NCBI GenBank assembly: GCA_016715965.1
Contig: JADJXG010000001.1
Location: forward strand, 760,501 to 824,500
From: Saprospiraceae bacterium
GTDB taxonomy: Bacteria; Bacteroidota; Bacteroidia; Chitinophagales; Saprospiraceae
Direction of reading: 5' to 3'
Length of the DNA: 64,000 nt
Shown here: one piece after another, positions 39,195 through 47,954 of the stretch
Numbering within the stretch: the stretch's first letter is position 1
How the letters are laid out: the number at the start of each line of letters is the position of its first letter
Notes under the pieces: model-generated
Told to the model about the DNA's origin: nothing
Databases searched by the model: none
The model's input: the letters and a program-made list of their open reading frames with translations, nothing else
Translations under genes and position numbers: made by a program

Positions 39195-40997
39195 TTGCTT
39201 TCACTTTTAAGAAATGTTTTACCTTTGGAAATCACAATGATCATACTAAAATCCTAATTTTTAGTTTTGATTTGCTTTCACTTTTAAGAAATGTTTTACC
39301 TTTGGAAATCGGTTTTAACGATTTAGGGCAATACTTCCCGTTTTGATTTGCTTTCACTTTTAAGAAATGTTTTACCTTTGGAAATCCGTATTCCATCAGA
39401 ACGAATACACTTACTAGTTTTGATTTGCTTTCACTTTTAAGAAATGTTTTACCTTTGGAAATCTTTCCAAAATGGAAATACAGCCAGTATTTTGTTTTGA
39501 TTTGCTTTCACTTTTAAGAAATGTTTTACCTTTGGAAATCGGTACAAAGAAAAAGAATGCAAAAAAGTAGTTTTGATTTGCTTTCACTTTTAAGAAATGT
39601 TTTACCTTTGGAAATCTTCGGAGGCGCAAGATCGGTCCTAATTGACGTTTTGATTTGCTTTCACTTTTAAGAAATGTTTTACCTTTGGAAATCCATTTCG
39701 ATGGCCATATTTTCAAATCTTTCGTTTTGATTTGCTTTCACTTTTAAGAAATGTTTTACCTTTGGAAATCTTAGATTTAGCGAATAAAAATAATATAAAA
39801 GTTTTGATTTGCTTTCACTTTTAAGAAATGTTTTACCTTTGGAAATCACATATTCGGTTCCTTCAAGTACGCCATCTGTTTTGATTTGCTTTCACTTTTA
39901 AGAAATGTTTTACCTTTGGAAATCGCTTTCAGTTTCGTGTTTATGCCATTGTTTGTTTTGATTTGCTTTCACTTTTAAGAAATGTTTTACCTTTGGAAAT
40001 CATATAGGCTCGTGACATTCTCAATTTTAGTGTTTTGATTTGCTTTCACTTTTAAGAAATGTTTTACCTTTGGAAATCTGTTTTTGAAGTAATGATAACA
40101 AAAGATAGTTTTGATTTGCTTTCACTTTTAAGAAATGTTTTACCTTTGGAAATCGTTAGATTTATGGATATAGTTTACCCTTTAGTTTTGATTTGCTTTC
40201 ACTTTTAAGAAATGTTTTACCTTTGGAAATCGAAGTAGCCGAAATAGAATTACAAAAGTTGTTTTGATTTGCTTTCACTTTTAAGAAATGTTTTACCTTT
40301 GGAAATCTATCATATTGCTGAAGTAAGCCCATATATCGTTTTGATTTGCTTTCACTTTTAAGAAATGTTTTACCTTTGGAAATCTATTTTTTAAATTTTA
40401 GTTCCCGAATCTTGTTTTGATTTGCTTTCACTTTTAAGAAATGTTTTACCTTTGGAAATCCATACCGATTAATTTCTATTCCAAAGATAGTTTTGATTTG
40501 CTTTCACTTTTAAGAAATGTTTTACCTTTGGAAATCTCAAACGGTTGGAAGGGCTTATTTGCGGTGTTTTGATTTGCTTTCACTTTTAAGAAATGTTTTA
40601 CCTTTGGAAATCATAACGCATACGCCAATGATAATAATGACAGTTTTGATTTGCTTTCACTTTTAAGAAATGTTTTACCTTTGGAAATCGATGAACTACA
40701 CAACCTGCCTGAACTATTAGTTTTGATTTGCTTTCACTTTTAAGAAATGTTTTACCTTTGGAAATCAAAAATTTCATGGTTGATTGTGATGCCGTTGTTT
40801 TGATTTGCTTTCACTTTTAAGAAATGTTTTACCTTTGGAAATCAAAAGGGTATGTGTGTCAAAAGAAATTATTGTTTTGATTTGCTTTCACTTTTAAGAA
40901 ATGTTTTACCTTTGGAAATCTTTCCTGATTCAGACCCTGTAGAGCCTTGTGTTTTGATTTGCTTTCACTTTTAAGAAATGTTTTACCTTTGGAAATC
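39195..40997 (+). CRISPR. Type II-C CRISPR array, right segment (rest of split repeat plus 23 full repeats)
   Basis: It begins with the last 39 bp of the split repeat, followed by 23 full repeats from 39264 to 40951 (ending 40997), all with the same 47-bp sequence. It has 23 spacers of 29-30 bp. I saw no duplicated spacer in this half, unlike the left half. With the left segment the array has 47 repeats and 46 spacers. The segment ends 101 bp before the cas2 stop codon. Confidence 0.98.
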
Positions 40998-41016
40998 AAG
41001 ATTATGCTAATAATTT

Positions 41017-41035
41017 GATTTCCAAAGGTGTAAAC
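41017..41035. repeat. Partial inverted copy of the CRISPR repeat after the array
   Basis: GATTTCCAAAGGTGTAAAC is the reverse complement, with a 1-base net insertion, of the end of the last repeat (40980-40997). The two could form a stem of about 17 bp around a 19-base loop. No T-run follows. Confidence 0.6.
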
Positions 41036-41098
41036 AATGTTCCTTCCAAAAAAAATCTACAATTATTAAACGTAAATTCGCTCCCAGTTTTACATTTT

Positions 41099-41440
41099 TT
41101 AAAAAAGTTCTAACATTGGTTTTTGGCCTTCCAATGGTTGTTTTGCAATACCGTGATAAACCTCCATCATTCCAAACTGCTTATCAGTCATACAACCTAT
41201 AACCACATGCCCCTTCGCTGGCAATATTTTTTTTACGCCTTGGATATACCGATCTGCATATTCCTTGCTAAGACAATGTCTGGAATAGATGGAAAATTGA
41301 AACATGGAAAATCCTGCCCGAATTAAGTTCTTTCTAAACAAGGCATATTCTCGCTTTTCTGCTTTAGTTTCTGTTGGTAAATCAAAATACACCATGACCC
41401 ACATGATTCTATAATGGTTAAATCGTTCTGACTGATTCAT
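41099..41440 (-). CDS. cas2: CRISPR-associated endonuclease Cas2
   Basis: 113 aa. The N-terminal strand MWVMVYFDLPTETKAEKREY carries the conserved Asp of the ferredoxin-like Cas2 fold. It forms a complex with Cas1 that inserts new spacers. The start overlaps the cas1 stop by 4 bp (ATGA), so the two are coupled. It is the last gene of the cas9-cas1-cas2 operon and reads towards the array. Confidence 0.96.
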   Translation of the reverse strand: MNQSERFNHYRIMWVMVYFDLPTETKAEKREYALFRKNLIRAGFSMFQFSIYSRHCLSKEYADRYIQGVKKILPAKGHVVIGCMTDKQFGMMEVYHGIAKQPLEGQKPMLELF

Positions 41441-42342
41441 AACAAATCAGGTAATTCAAGAAACTGAATGCTTGATTCATCGTAGCATTTGGAAAGTGAT
41501 CGACACATCGTTATAATGGCATTTTGGACTGGACTTTTATGGCCTGCGATATCCACGTCAAATAATAAAAAATCCAGAATTTCTTTCCTAACTGAAATCT
41601 CTAATTCTAAGATTGCCTGTTCACCAAATTTTTCAGAATCGATCATATGCAATATATGCTGGTCGATCAGTGGTCTAAACGGCTCCATCATATCATCCGC
41701 CAAACAAAATGGATTGTATTGATTCCTGTGGTTAATACCAATAATAGGCAAAAGGCCAGCAAGTACCAAGCCTCTTGCGACCGCTGATCTTAAAATGATA
41801 TAGCCATAATTTAAAATTTGATTGGGCGACTCTCCAAACCGATCTCTAACAAATCCTTTTATTGGAATTAGCCTTTTCCAATACCAGGCCGCGCCTTGAG
41901 CTTCTGCATTGGCTGTATCTCCACTCCTTACTCCTGCTGACAATTTCTTTAGATATGCTACATCAATTCCCCTTTTCTCCAGTATTTTGGCTTGATTTTT
42001 CAATTTTGAAGCTATTACTCTTTGCCAAATATTTTTATTCATTGGCTTGGATGCATTTACTTGGTTTTGGATCTTCAATGTTGCTTGTGAATGTCCATAA
42101 AGAGGCAACCACATTCCAAGCGGCATATGCTTTACATCACATACTACTACATTCACTTGATGTTCAATACATGCTTGAAGGGTAGGAATTGTTAGATAGG
42201 CTTGGGGATGATCAATCATGATCATCATATAGTCCTCGATTGGGCGAGAATGAGATTGTCCTGCCTGATCTGTAATAATAAATTGATCCAGTTGTGTCCT
42301 AATCTTGACAGGATTCTGTATGGTAATTGTCTTCTTAATCAA
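41437..42342 (-). CDS. cas1: CRISPR-associated endonuclease Cas1, type II
   Basis: 301 aa, usual for type II Cas1. The metal-binding residues are in place: Glu147 in TANAEAQGAAW, His205 in IIGINHRNQYN and Glu220 in ADDMMEPFRP. It is the integrase of spacer acquisition with Cas2. It starts 8 bp after the cas9 stop, so all three are one operon. There is no csn2 or cas4, which fits subtype II-C. Confidence 0.97.
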   Translation of the reverse strand: MIKKTITIQNPVKIRTQLDQFIITDQAGQSHSRPIEDYMMIMIDHPQAYLTIPTLQACIEHQVNVVVCDVKHMPLGMWLPLYGHSQATLKIQNQVNASKPMNKNIWQRVIASKLKNQAKILEKRGIDVAYLKKLSAGVRSGDTANAEAQGAAWYWKRLIPIKGFVRDRFGESPNQILNYGYIILRSAVARGLVLAGLLPIIGINHRNQYNPFCLADDMMEPFRPLIDQHILHMIDSEKFGEQAILELEISVRKEILDFLLFDVDIAGHKSPVQNAIITMCRSLSKCYDESSIQFLELPDLL

Positions 42343-42350
42343 TTGTTTAA

Positions 42351-45300
42351 TTAAAACTCTTTAGAAATAATATTGCCTAGCAAATCCAACTTCACTTTAA
42401 CGGCTTTAAATGTATTTGAAGTCCAACGTATTTTAACAGGAGGTTTGTCATAATCAGCTTTGATATTGGAAATACACGATTTTCCTATATCAATAATATT
42501 CCCTGTAAACTTTATTACATGGTAGAGATTATCATTTAGGTATTCCTGATTACTCCAATCAATTTCGTCAGTATGTTCCTTATAAATGATAAATTTATCA
42601 TAAGCGGATACCGTAAATTTCAATTTTTTATCATTATACATTCTATTAATAACCGGTTCTCCATTCAATTTTCTACTTACAGCTTTATAAAAATTTAAGG
42701 AATCAAAGTCTCGTTTCTTGGTTATTTCATCTTCATAAATAGCCAAGGTAAAATTATTGCCAGGTTCTACAAAAGTCTTGGTATCACGTCTGAGCATTGG
42801 TAGTTCCCTAGAATTATTGATGCATCTCACTCTTCTTAAAGGCCTTCCTTGCCAATAAATTGGTTCTTTTATAACTGCGGCCCATCCTCCAGAATTAATT
42901 TCTATGAGACTATTCAAATAATTTCTAATTGATGGATCAACTATTTTATCAAATTGCTTTGGGACTAAAGTTTTAACATCCTTTCGGACAACATAACTGT
43001 ATGTTCCTGAATCATTAAAATTGATTCTTCCGTACAAAGTATCTTCGTGTAAAGAACCTCTCAAGGAGATTGTGCTCTGTAGATGCCCTCTTTTACTATA
43101 TCGATACTTATTGATAGATTTAGAGATTAACTTTTGGTTGTATTTATGGACTACCAGAATTGAATTTATTTTATCTTCTATCTCAGTTCTAAAAGAAGGC
43201 CATGGAGTCAATATATCATCAAATCTGAGATTATTATATTTTCCGGATTTGGACAAAGCCAATTGTTGAATATGTGAGGGATTCGTAGAAGCAATCACTA
43301 CCGCATCAATAAAATGGTGCCTATGATCACCTCTGTTTTTTACAAATGTTCTCATTTCCTGGTCCAATCCATCGTACAATAATTTATTCAAGCCCCAGGC
43401 CTGTCTTAAATAACTGGTTGTACCACCTTTTGTCGTGTAAACATTAGGAATACATTCTCTTATCTTACCGACTGCCAATCTGGCTATATAGGCAGAATCT
43501 GTAAGTTGATTGCTTAAGAAGTCCTCAGACAATGACTCCTGTAAAAAAATATCCCTCTTTGCTTCATTTGCAAATAAAGCGATTCTTTTCTTGAAATTTT
43601 CATAGTCTGCTTTTGACTTTGTTGCAAAGTACTCAATTGGCGTCCTCTCTCCTTTCTCCTTGTTTACCTGTCTTTCACAGATCGTTTTATTCATAAAGGA
43701 ATCATCCAAAGATCTGCTGAAAGGAATTATATGTTCAATTTCAATTTCTGGGCTGATCAATTGACTTAAATTGATCACTTTTCCAGTGTACGGTGATATT
43801 CTATCAGCCTCCAACCACAATCTATATTTCTCCAGATCCGATGCCTTAATAAATTCTGCAAATCCTTTAAATTCTTTAAAATCATCTGCATCACAACCCA
43901 ATTCTAACCAAAGTTCATATTTTTTAAGCATAGAATCATTATAAGCCAACTCATACCCACAAACCTTTGAAAGTACTTCTAAATAAAGGGCTCTCTTTTT
44001 CTCTTTATTTCTATTTCTATTAAATATTTTTTCTCTTTGTTCCTTTGGTTTTTTTAATTCTCTGCCCAATTCAATTCTAATCACATCAGGTTTGCCGTGT
44101 TTATCGATGATCCTATTCACCAAATTGATACAGATATGTACGCTTTTCTGAACAACTGGATTTCTAAACTCATTGGTTTTTGGATGCTCTACTTTATCTT
44201 TAAAAGTCTCTATTTTATTATACGAATGATGATAACCGGCCATGTCACATGCAGCTGAGTAATTATACCCACTTTTCAAATATTCCAAAATTTTCAAAGC
44301 CGCCTTATGACTAATATTGGAATAATCAGCCTCCATGGGCATAGACCATAATTTATCTGCTGTTTGTCCATCTATTTGGAACTTCCTCAATAAATATTCC
44401 TTAAATTTAATCTTTTGATCATCTTCGGTAAATAACAAAGAATGATAAATGGAGAGTATTTCATCGTATGAAAATAAATTGAATTTTGAAGCCAATACCT
44501 CTTTAATTCGAATTAAGGTAGTGGTTGATTTTAACTCAATACTATTAAATACAACCCTTCTTGATAAACCAAGTACCTTTTTTAACTCTGCTTCTTTCAC
44601 TCCAACCTTAGAATAATACAAATTAGCAGCCAGCATTTTTTGATCTTCCGACAAGGAATCTGTCTCACCTGTATCATAATCCGTCCAAACTAAATTATGG
44701 ATTGCGGACCAAAACCTAAATTCTTGAAATAAAGGATGACTTTTGGGCATGCATTTCTTGTTTGCTTCAAATCTACAATTGCTCACAAGATGTTTGCATG
44801 ATTTGAGTTTTCTTTGAAAAAATATTTCCTGCATCACATCCAAAATAATCTGTTCATTCACCAAATGATTATTAAGACTCAATTGCTTACTTAGAATATC
44901 GTGCAGCTCCTTTTTATACATTTCTCGATCTGTATACCTATCGAGAATTCTCTCTTCCAACCTGTTTCCCTTTCTGTGTTCACAAATTAAGTCATAATAA
45001 TAATGTCCTAATGTCATAAATCCTCCTTCCTTAAGTTTAGCATGCAACTCATCAATGCTTTTCTTCACTTTTCCAGTCTCGGAGTTTCCTTCACCCTCTC
45101 TTAACTCCATAGATCTGGAACTCTTAAAGCCCCTCTTACCTGCAAAATATAATAGAATCCTTGATAATTCTATAGGATCCAGAATTCGATTTAATCCCTC
45201 AAATCTAATCCTGTACAAATCTAAGGGATCAGATGAGTGTTTAATCCCATCGTAGATTTCACATTGCCAAGATTGAGTTAGCAAAGCTCGAATTCTTCTT

Positions 45301-45509
45301 ATGCGCATTTTCCTTCGAAAATTACGTCTTCTGGCACTTCTATATCCTGTGCGTTGCTGTGCATAAGACTCCTCTTTACCACTCACTTGATCTTGATTAT
45401 TACCTCGTGGAAAAATAATTACTCCTCCATCTATCAAAGCTGTGTCCTTTTCAATCAATGCCCACCCCAAAGAATTGGTGCCTAAATCAAGTCCTAAAAT
45501 TTTTGTCAT
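42351..45509 (-). CDS. cas9: CRISPR-associated endonuclease Cas9, subtype II-C
   Basis: 1052 aa, in the compact II-C range. RuvC-I has Asp8 in ILGLDLGTNSLGWAL. The arginine-rich bridge helix lies at about 50-80 (RSARRRNFRRKMRIRRIRAL). RuvC-II has Glu at about 479 in IRIELGRELKKP. The HNH domain carries His at about 593 in EIEHIIPFSRS, with NK further on. RuvC-III is HHFIDAVVIA with Asp at about 735. All nuclease motifs look intact, so an active double-strand nuclease is expected. It is guided by the crRNA:tracrRNA duplex encoded on both sides. The promoter is at 45527-45557 on the minus strand. The start at 45509 is supported by the RuvC-I position. Confidence 0.97.
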   Translation of the reverse strand: MTKILGLDLGTNSLGWALIEKDTALIDGGVIIFPRGNNQDQVSGKEESYAQQRTGYRSARRRNFRRKMRIRRIRALLTQSWQCEIYDGIKHSSDPLDLYRIRFEGLNRILDPIELSRILLYFAGKRGFKSSRSMELREGEGNSETGKVKKSIDELHAKLKEGGFMTLGHYYYDLICEHRKGNRLEERILDRYTDREMYKKELHDILSKQLSLNNHLVNEQIILDVMQEIFFQRKLKSCKHLVSNCRFEANKKCMPKSHPLFQEFRFWSAIHNLVWTDYDTGETDSLSEDQKMLAANLYYSKVGVKEAELKKVLGLSRRVVFNSIELKSTTTLIRIKEVLASKFNLFSYDEILSIYHSLLFTEDDQKIKFKEYLLRKFQIDGQTADKLWSMPMEADYSNISHKAALKILEYLKSGYNYSAACDMAGYHHSYNKIETFKDKVEHPKTNEFRNPVVQKSVHICINLVNRIIDKHGKPDVIRIELGRELKKPKEQREKIFNRNRNKEKKRALYLEVLSKVCGYELAYNDSMLKKYELWLELGCDADDFKEFKGFAEFIKASDLEKYRLWLEADRISPYTGKVINLSQLISPEIEIEHIIPFSRSLDDSFMNKTICERQVNKEKGERTPIEYFATKSKADYENFKKRIALFANEAKRDIFLQESLSEDFLSNQLTDSAYIARLAVGKIRECIPNVYTTKGGTTSYLRQAWGLNKLLYDGLDQEMRTFVKNRGDHRHHFIDAVVIASTNPSHIQQLALSKSGKYNNLRFDDILTPWPSFRTEIEDKINSILVVHKYNQKLISKSINKYRYSKRGHLQSTISLRGSLHEDTLYGRINFNDSGTYSYVVRKDVKTLVPKQFDKIVDPSIRNYLNSLIEINSGGWAAVIKEPIYWQGRPLRRVRCINNSRELPMLRRDTKTFVEPGNNFTLAIYEDEITKKRDFDSLNFYKAVSRKLNGEPVINRMYNDKKLKFTVSAYDKFIIYKEHTDEIDWSNQEYLNDNLYHVIKFTGNIIDIGKSCISNIKADYDKPPVKIRWTSNTFKAVKVKLDLLGNIISKEF

Positions 45510-45526
45510 TAATAGATAATTTCTTA

Positions 45527-45557
45527 CAAATATAGTAACTTTGCTCTTGAAAGCAAA
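45527..45557 (-). promoter_or_regulatory. cas operon promoter, overlapping the tracrRNA anti-repeat
   Basis: On the minus strand TTTG (45557-45554), 19 bases, TATATTTG (45534-45527) is a near-perfect Bacteroidota promoter. The start of transcription is predicted near 45521, about 12 bases before the cas9 ATG. The TTTG box lies within the tracrRNA anti-repeat. Confidence 0.7.
45536..45543 (+). promoter_or_regulatory. tracrRNA promoter -7 box
   Basis: TAACTTTG fits TAnnTTTG and places the transcript start at about 45549, exactly where the anti-repeat begins. No TTG at the usual distance was found upstream. The box is one base pair away from the opposite-strand cas9 -7 box. Confidence 0.6.
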
Positions 45558-45619
45558 TCAGAATAAAGATTATTCTGTAGGCTTTTAGCCTTAGCCCCAC
45601 TTCGGTAGGGGCTTTTTTT
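45549..45619 (+). ncRNA. tracrRNA
   Basis: About 71 nt. The anti-repeat GAAAGCAAATCAGAAT (45549-45564) can pair with all of the first 16 bases of the CRISPR repeat, with two G-U pairs. Next come a possible AGAATAA/TTATTCT hairpin, a GGCT-TTT-AGCC hairpin (45580-45590), and a terminator hairpin AGCCCC...GGGGCT closed by a C(TTCG)G tetraloop with seven T (45593-45619). It recruits the crRNA to Cas9. It is transcribed away from cas9, in the same direction as the array. Confidence 0.9.
45593..45619 (+). terminator. Rho-independent terminator of the tracrRNA
   Basis: AGCCCC with GGGGCT plus AC(TTCG)GT, one bulged A, then seven T. Confidence 0.9.
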
Positions 45620-45735
45620 ATCTAATTTTTTTAGATATAAATATTAAAATTTTAACCTATAAATTAATTAGATATTTATAATATCCACACCTTGTAAAAA
45701 ATATGCCTGATCAAGTTATGATTAAAATGATTCGT

Positions 45736-46938
45736 CTATTTATAAATACTTGACTTCATCCACGTTTCAGCATTCTGGTATGCCATTTTATCAAATAAAT
45801 TTGGTGATAAATGTTGGCTCATTTTTTCACGCAAGCTTCTCTCCACTTTAGGCAGGTCTTTTTCTCCAGCACCCACCTCTGTGTAAGTCATATAAAAATC
45901 AGTACCAAATAATAGTCTGTTGGATCTGTGAGAATGTATGTTACTATCAAAGTCTGATTTAATTAATTCTTTTATAAAATGCTCATCGTACAACGAGTAA
46001 GAAACATCCATATAAACATTTGAATTATTGTCTACAAGCTCAAGACATTTTTGGTACCAATTTCTTTTGTCTTTGTTTTTTCCATTCCTGCGATCAATTT
46101 CAAGGTTGATCTCTTCATTGGATCCTGAATGAGCCAGACAAATTTTCAAATCCTTAAATTCTTTCAATACTTCTATATAATTATCCGGATCACTAAAGCA
46201 TCTTGCTCTTCCGGTGTAGTCCTTTCTGACATTCAACCAAGCTAAACTGGGCAGGTTAATCTTTCTGTGTTGACCATTCAGATCAAGAGGATTCCTATCA
46301 ATTTCAGTAGTTTGTTTGACATATCTTGATCCCCCAATGGAACAATGCGTCATGATTGGCAACTTATTATCAATTGCAAATTGGTAGAAGGGTCTAAGTC
46401 TGAAATCCCAAGGAAAATAACCCTCAGCGGGATACATTTTCAAACCAAGGAAACAACCTGATGCAAACTTTTCTTGCAGTAATTGGTAGATTTCATTTGG
46501 ATCCGTTAAAAAATCATAATTTCTAGGCTCCATGAAATAAAATGGTAAAATCTCAGTTGGAAATTGATGTTTGAGTTCTAGGATTTCTTTGACAAAATCA
46601 TCATAACTAACCTTAGCCTTTGCATTGCTTACAAATTTAAAATCTTGCATAAGAACTACAAACCGAGTCTTGGGTGGATAGGCAGAGCGCAAGATTTCAA
46701 ATTGCTGTCTAACCGTCATTCCATAACCAAACTTAATAAAATTAATGTATCTTTTGATAGAGTCAGTACCGAAATATGAAAACAAATTGAGGGCGCGGTT
46801 TCCCAATGGATGATCCAAGATACTTCCAACAGAAGGCAATAGAAAATTTGGAATCCATTTTACATACAGCTTGAGTAAATCTTCCGGTACATGATATTCA
46901 TTGAAAAGGTGGGTATGGCAATTGATCATTCCTTTCAT
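45736..46938 (-). CDS. Amidohydrolase-family (amidohydro_2) protein
   Basis: 400 aa. The N-terminal metal motif HTH is in MINCHTHLFNEYH. Further His residues lie in PIMTHCSIGGSRY and ICLAHSGSN, and the late GTDFYM supplies the Asp; a C-terminal NAETW segment ends the TIM-barrel as in amidohydro_2 proteins. A metal-dependent hydrolase or decarboxylase acting on a small molecule is expected; the substrate is unknown. The start overlaps the stop of the membrane-protein gene by 4 bp (ATGA). The pair lies between the tracrRNA and the right direct repeat, so it travels with the CRISPR segment. No link to CRISPR function is shown. Confidence 0.85.
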   Translation of the reverse strand: MKGMINCHTHLFNEYHVPEDLLKLYVKWIPNFLLPSVGSILDHPLGNRALNLFSYFGTDSIKRYINFIKFGYGMTVRQQFEILRSAYPPKTRFVVLMQDFKFVSNAKAKVSYDDFVKEILELKHQFPTEILPFYFMEPRNYDFLTDPNEIYQLLQEKFASGCFLGLKMYPAEGYFPWDFRLRPFYQFAIDNKLPIMTHCSIGGSRYVKQTTEIDRNPLDLNGQHRKINLPSLAWLNVRKDYTGRARCFSDPDNYIEVLKEFKDLKICLAHSGSNEEINLEIDRRNGKNKDKRNWYQKCLELVDNNSNVYMDVSYSLYDEHFIKELIKSDFDSNIHSHRSNRLLFGTDFYMTYTEVGAGEKDLPKVERSLREKMSQHLSPNLFDKMAYQNAETWMKSSIYK

Positions 46939-47954
46939 GGCATTTGGCTTTGAGTTTCAGAACTAGGTTCGGGCTTTATACCACCCTTTCGAATATTTAG
47001 AAATCTGGCTAACAAATCAAACCAGAATCCTGACTGAACTGTCAATAATAAGCCCCCTATTAACCAACCTATGAAATTTGCCAAGTTCAGGTATTTCCCA
47101 TAAATTTCAACAATCATGTCTCTAACCACACCAATTCCGGTAGATAGATTGGCTGATTCCCAGCGCAGCTCCAAACTACTGCTAAATTTATAACCAAATG
47201 GCAGCTCCACTTTTTGAAGATTCTTAATCGATTCAAGCCATTCTTTATAATTACTTTTATTTGCAGAATTTAAACTGTCTGCTACCATTTTTTCTGCGAC
47301 TTGGATAGTTGCTTCTCTCAAAGCTGAATTTTGTTTCATTTCCTTGAAGATTTCAATAGGATTAAAATTGAAAACTATACAAAACAAGGTGGTCCATCCA
47401 ATTAAATGGGATTGAACCTTCCTTTTATACCATCCGCTTGTCCGCTCTCCGTAATGTTGGTACCATATCATCAACTCTTTTGAAAGCTGCTCTAAATTAA
47501 TTTTAGATGGGTCGACGAAAGCAGGACTTGATAAAATGGCTTTAAGTGGACTGTCATCCATATTTGTCACAGCATCCTTCAATAAATCTGCGTTTGTCAA
47601 TTGATCTGGAGAGCTGAGAATCGCTTGACCTGATTCATAGGTATATTTTGTCAGTGAATTTTTATAATTCGACAACACCACATCCAAAACAGCCTGGGCA
47701 AAGTTACGATCCGGAATGTAGGATGGAAGTTCTTTGCTTTTGCTCAATAGTCGAATGGTAGGATGAGAGTAGATTTGTCCTATCAACTGACCTGTATTAT
47801 GTGATTCAAACATCCTTGCCAAGGAATCTCGGAGAAATTTCCCCCTGCTGTTTGTATAAGAAGAATACCATTCGTAGAGAGCTCCAAAAAGAAGACTGGC
47901 CAGCAATATAATGGTGACCATCGAAATTATGAGATCCAAAGTTTGACCGATCAT
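46935..47954 (-). CDS. Membrane protein of unknown function, coupled to the amidohydrolase
   Basis: 339 aa from ATG 47954 (MIGQTLDLII). The longer frame from TTG 48002 is rejected because that TTG is the -33 box of the promoter at 47972-48002. One membrane segment lies near the N-terminus (ISMVTIILLASLLFGALYEW), possibly another in mid-protein (HLIGWTTLFCIVFNF), and one near the C-terminus (FIGWLIGGLLLTV), with a helical region between. The first nine codons and the upstream 100 bp are duplicated at the left side of the CRISPR segment. I do not recognise the family. Translational coupling suggests a shared task with the amidohydrolase. Confidence 0.8.
   Translation of the reverse strand: MIGQTLDLIISMVTIILLASLLFGALYEWYSSYTNSRGKFLRDSLARMFESHNTGQLIGQIYSHPTIRLLSKSKELPSYIPDRNFAQAVLDVVLSNYKNSLTKYTYESGQAILSSPDQLTNADLLKDAVTNMDDSPLKAILSSPAFVDPSKINLEQLSKELMIWYQHYGERTSGWYKRKVQSHLIGWTTLFCIVFNFNPIEIFKEMKQNSALREATIQVAEKMVADSLNSANKSNYKEWLESIKNLQKVELPFGYKFSSSLELRWESANLSTGIGVVRDMIVEIYGKYLNLANFIGWLIGGLLLTVQSGFWFDLLARFLNIRKGGIKPEPSSETQSQMP

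Noticed and set aside
36636..39716. Open frames inside the CRISPR array (36636-36821 plus; 37094-37327 and 39414-39716 minus) giving repeated FPKVKHFLKVKANQN- or SKGKTFLKSESKSK-like peptides
   Set aside because: They are translations of the CRISPR repeats themselves, with no start context or independent conservation.
41017..41035. Main tracrRNA located directly after the array
   Set aside because: The pairing is with the 3' half of the repeat and no terminator follows; the site at 45549-45619 has full pairing with the repeat 5' end, hairpins and a terminator.
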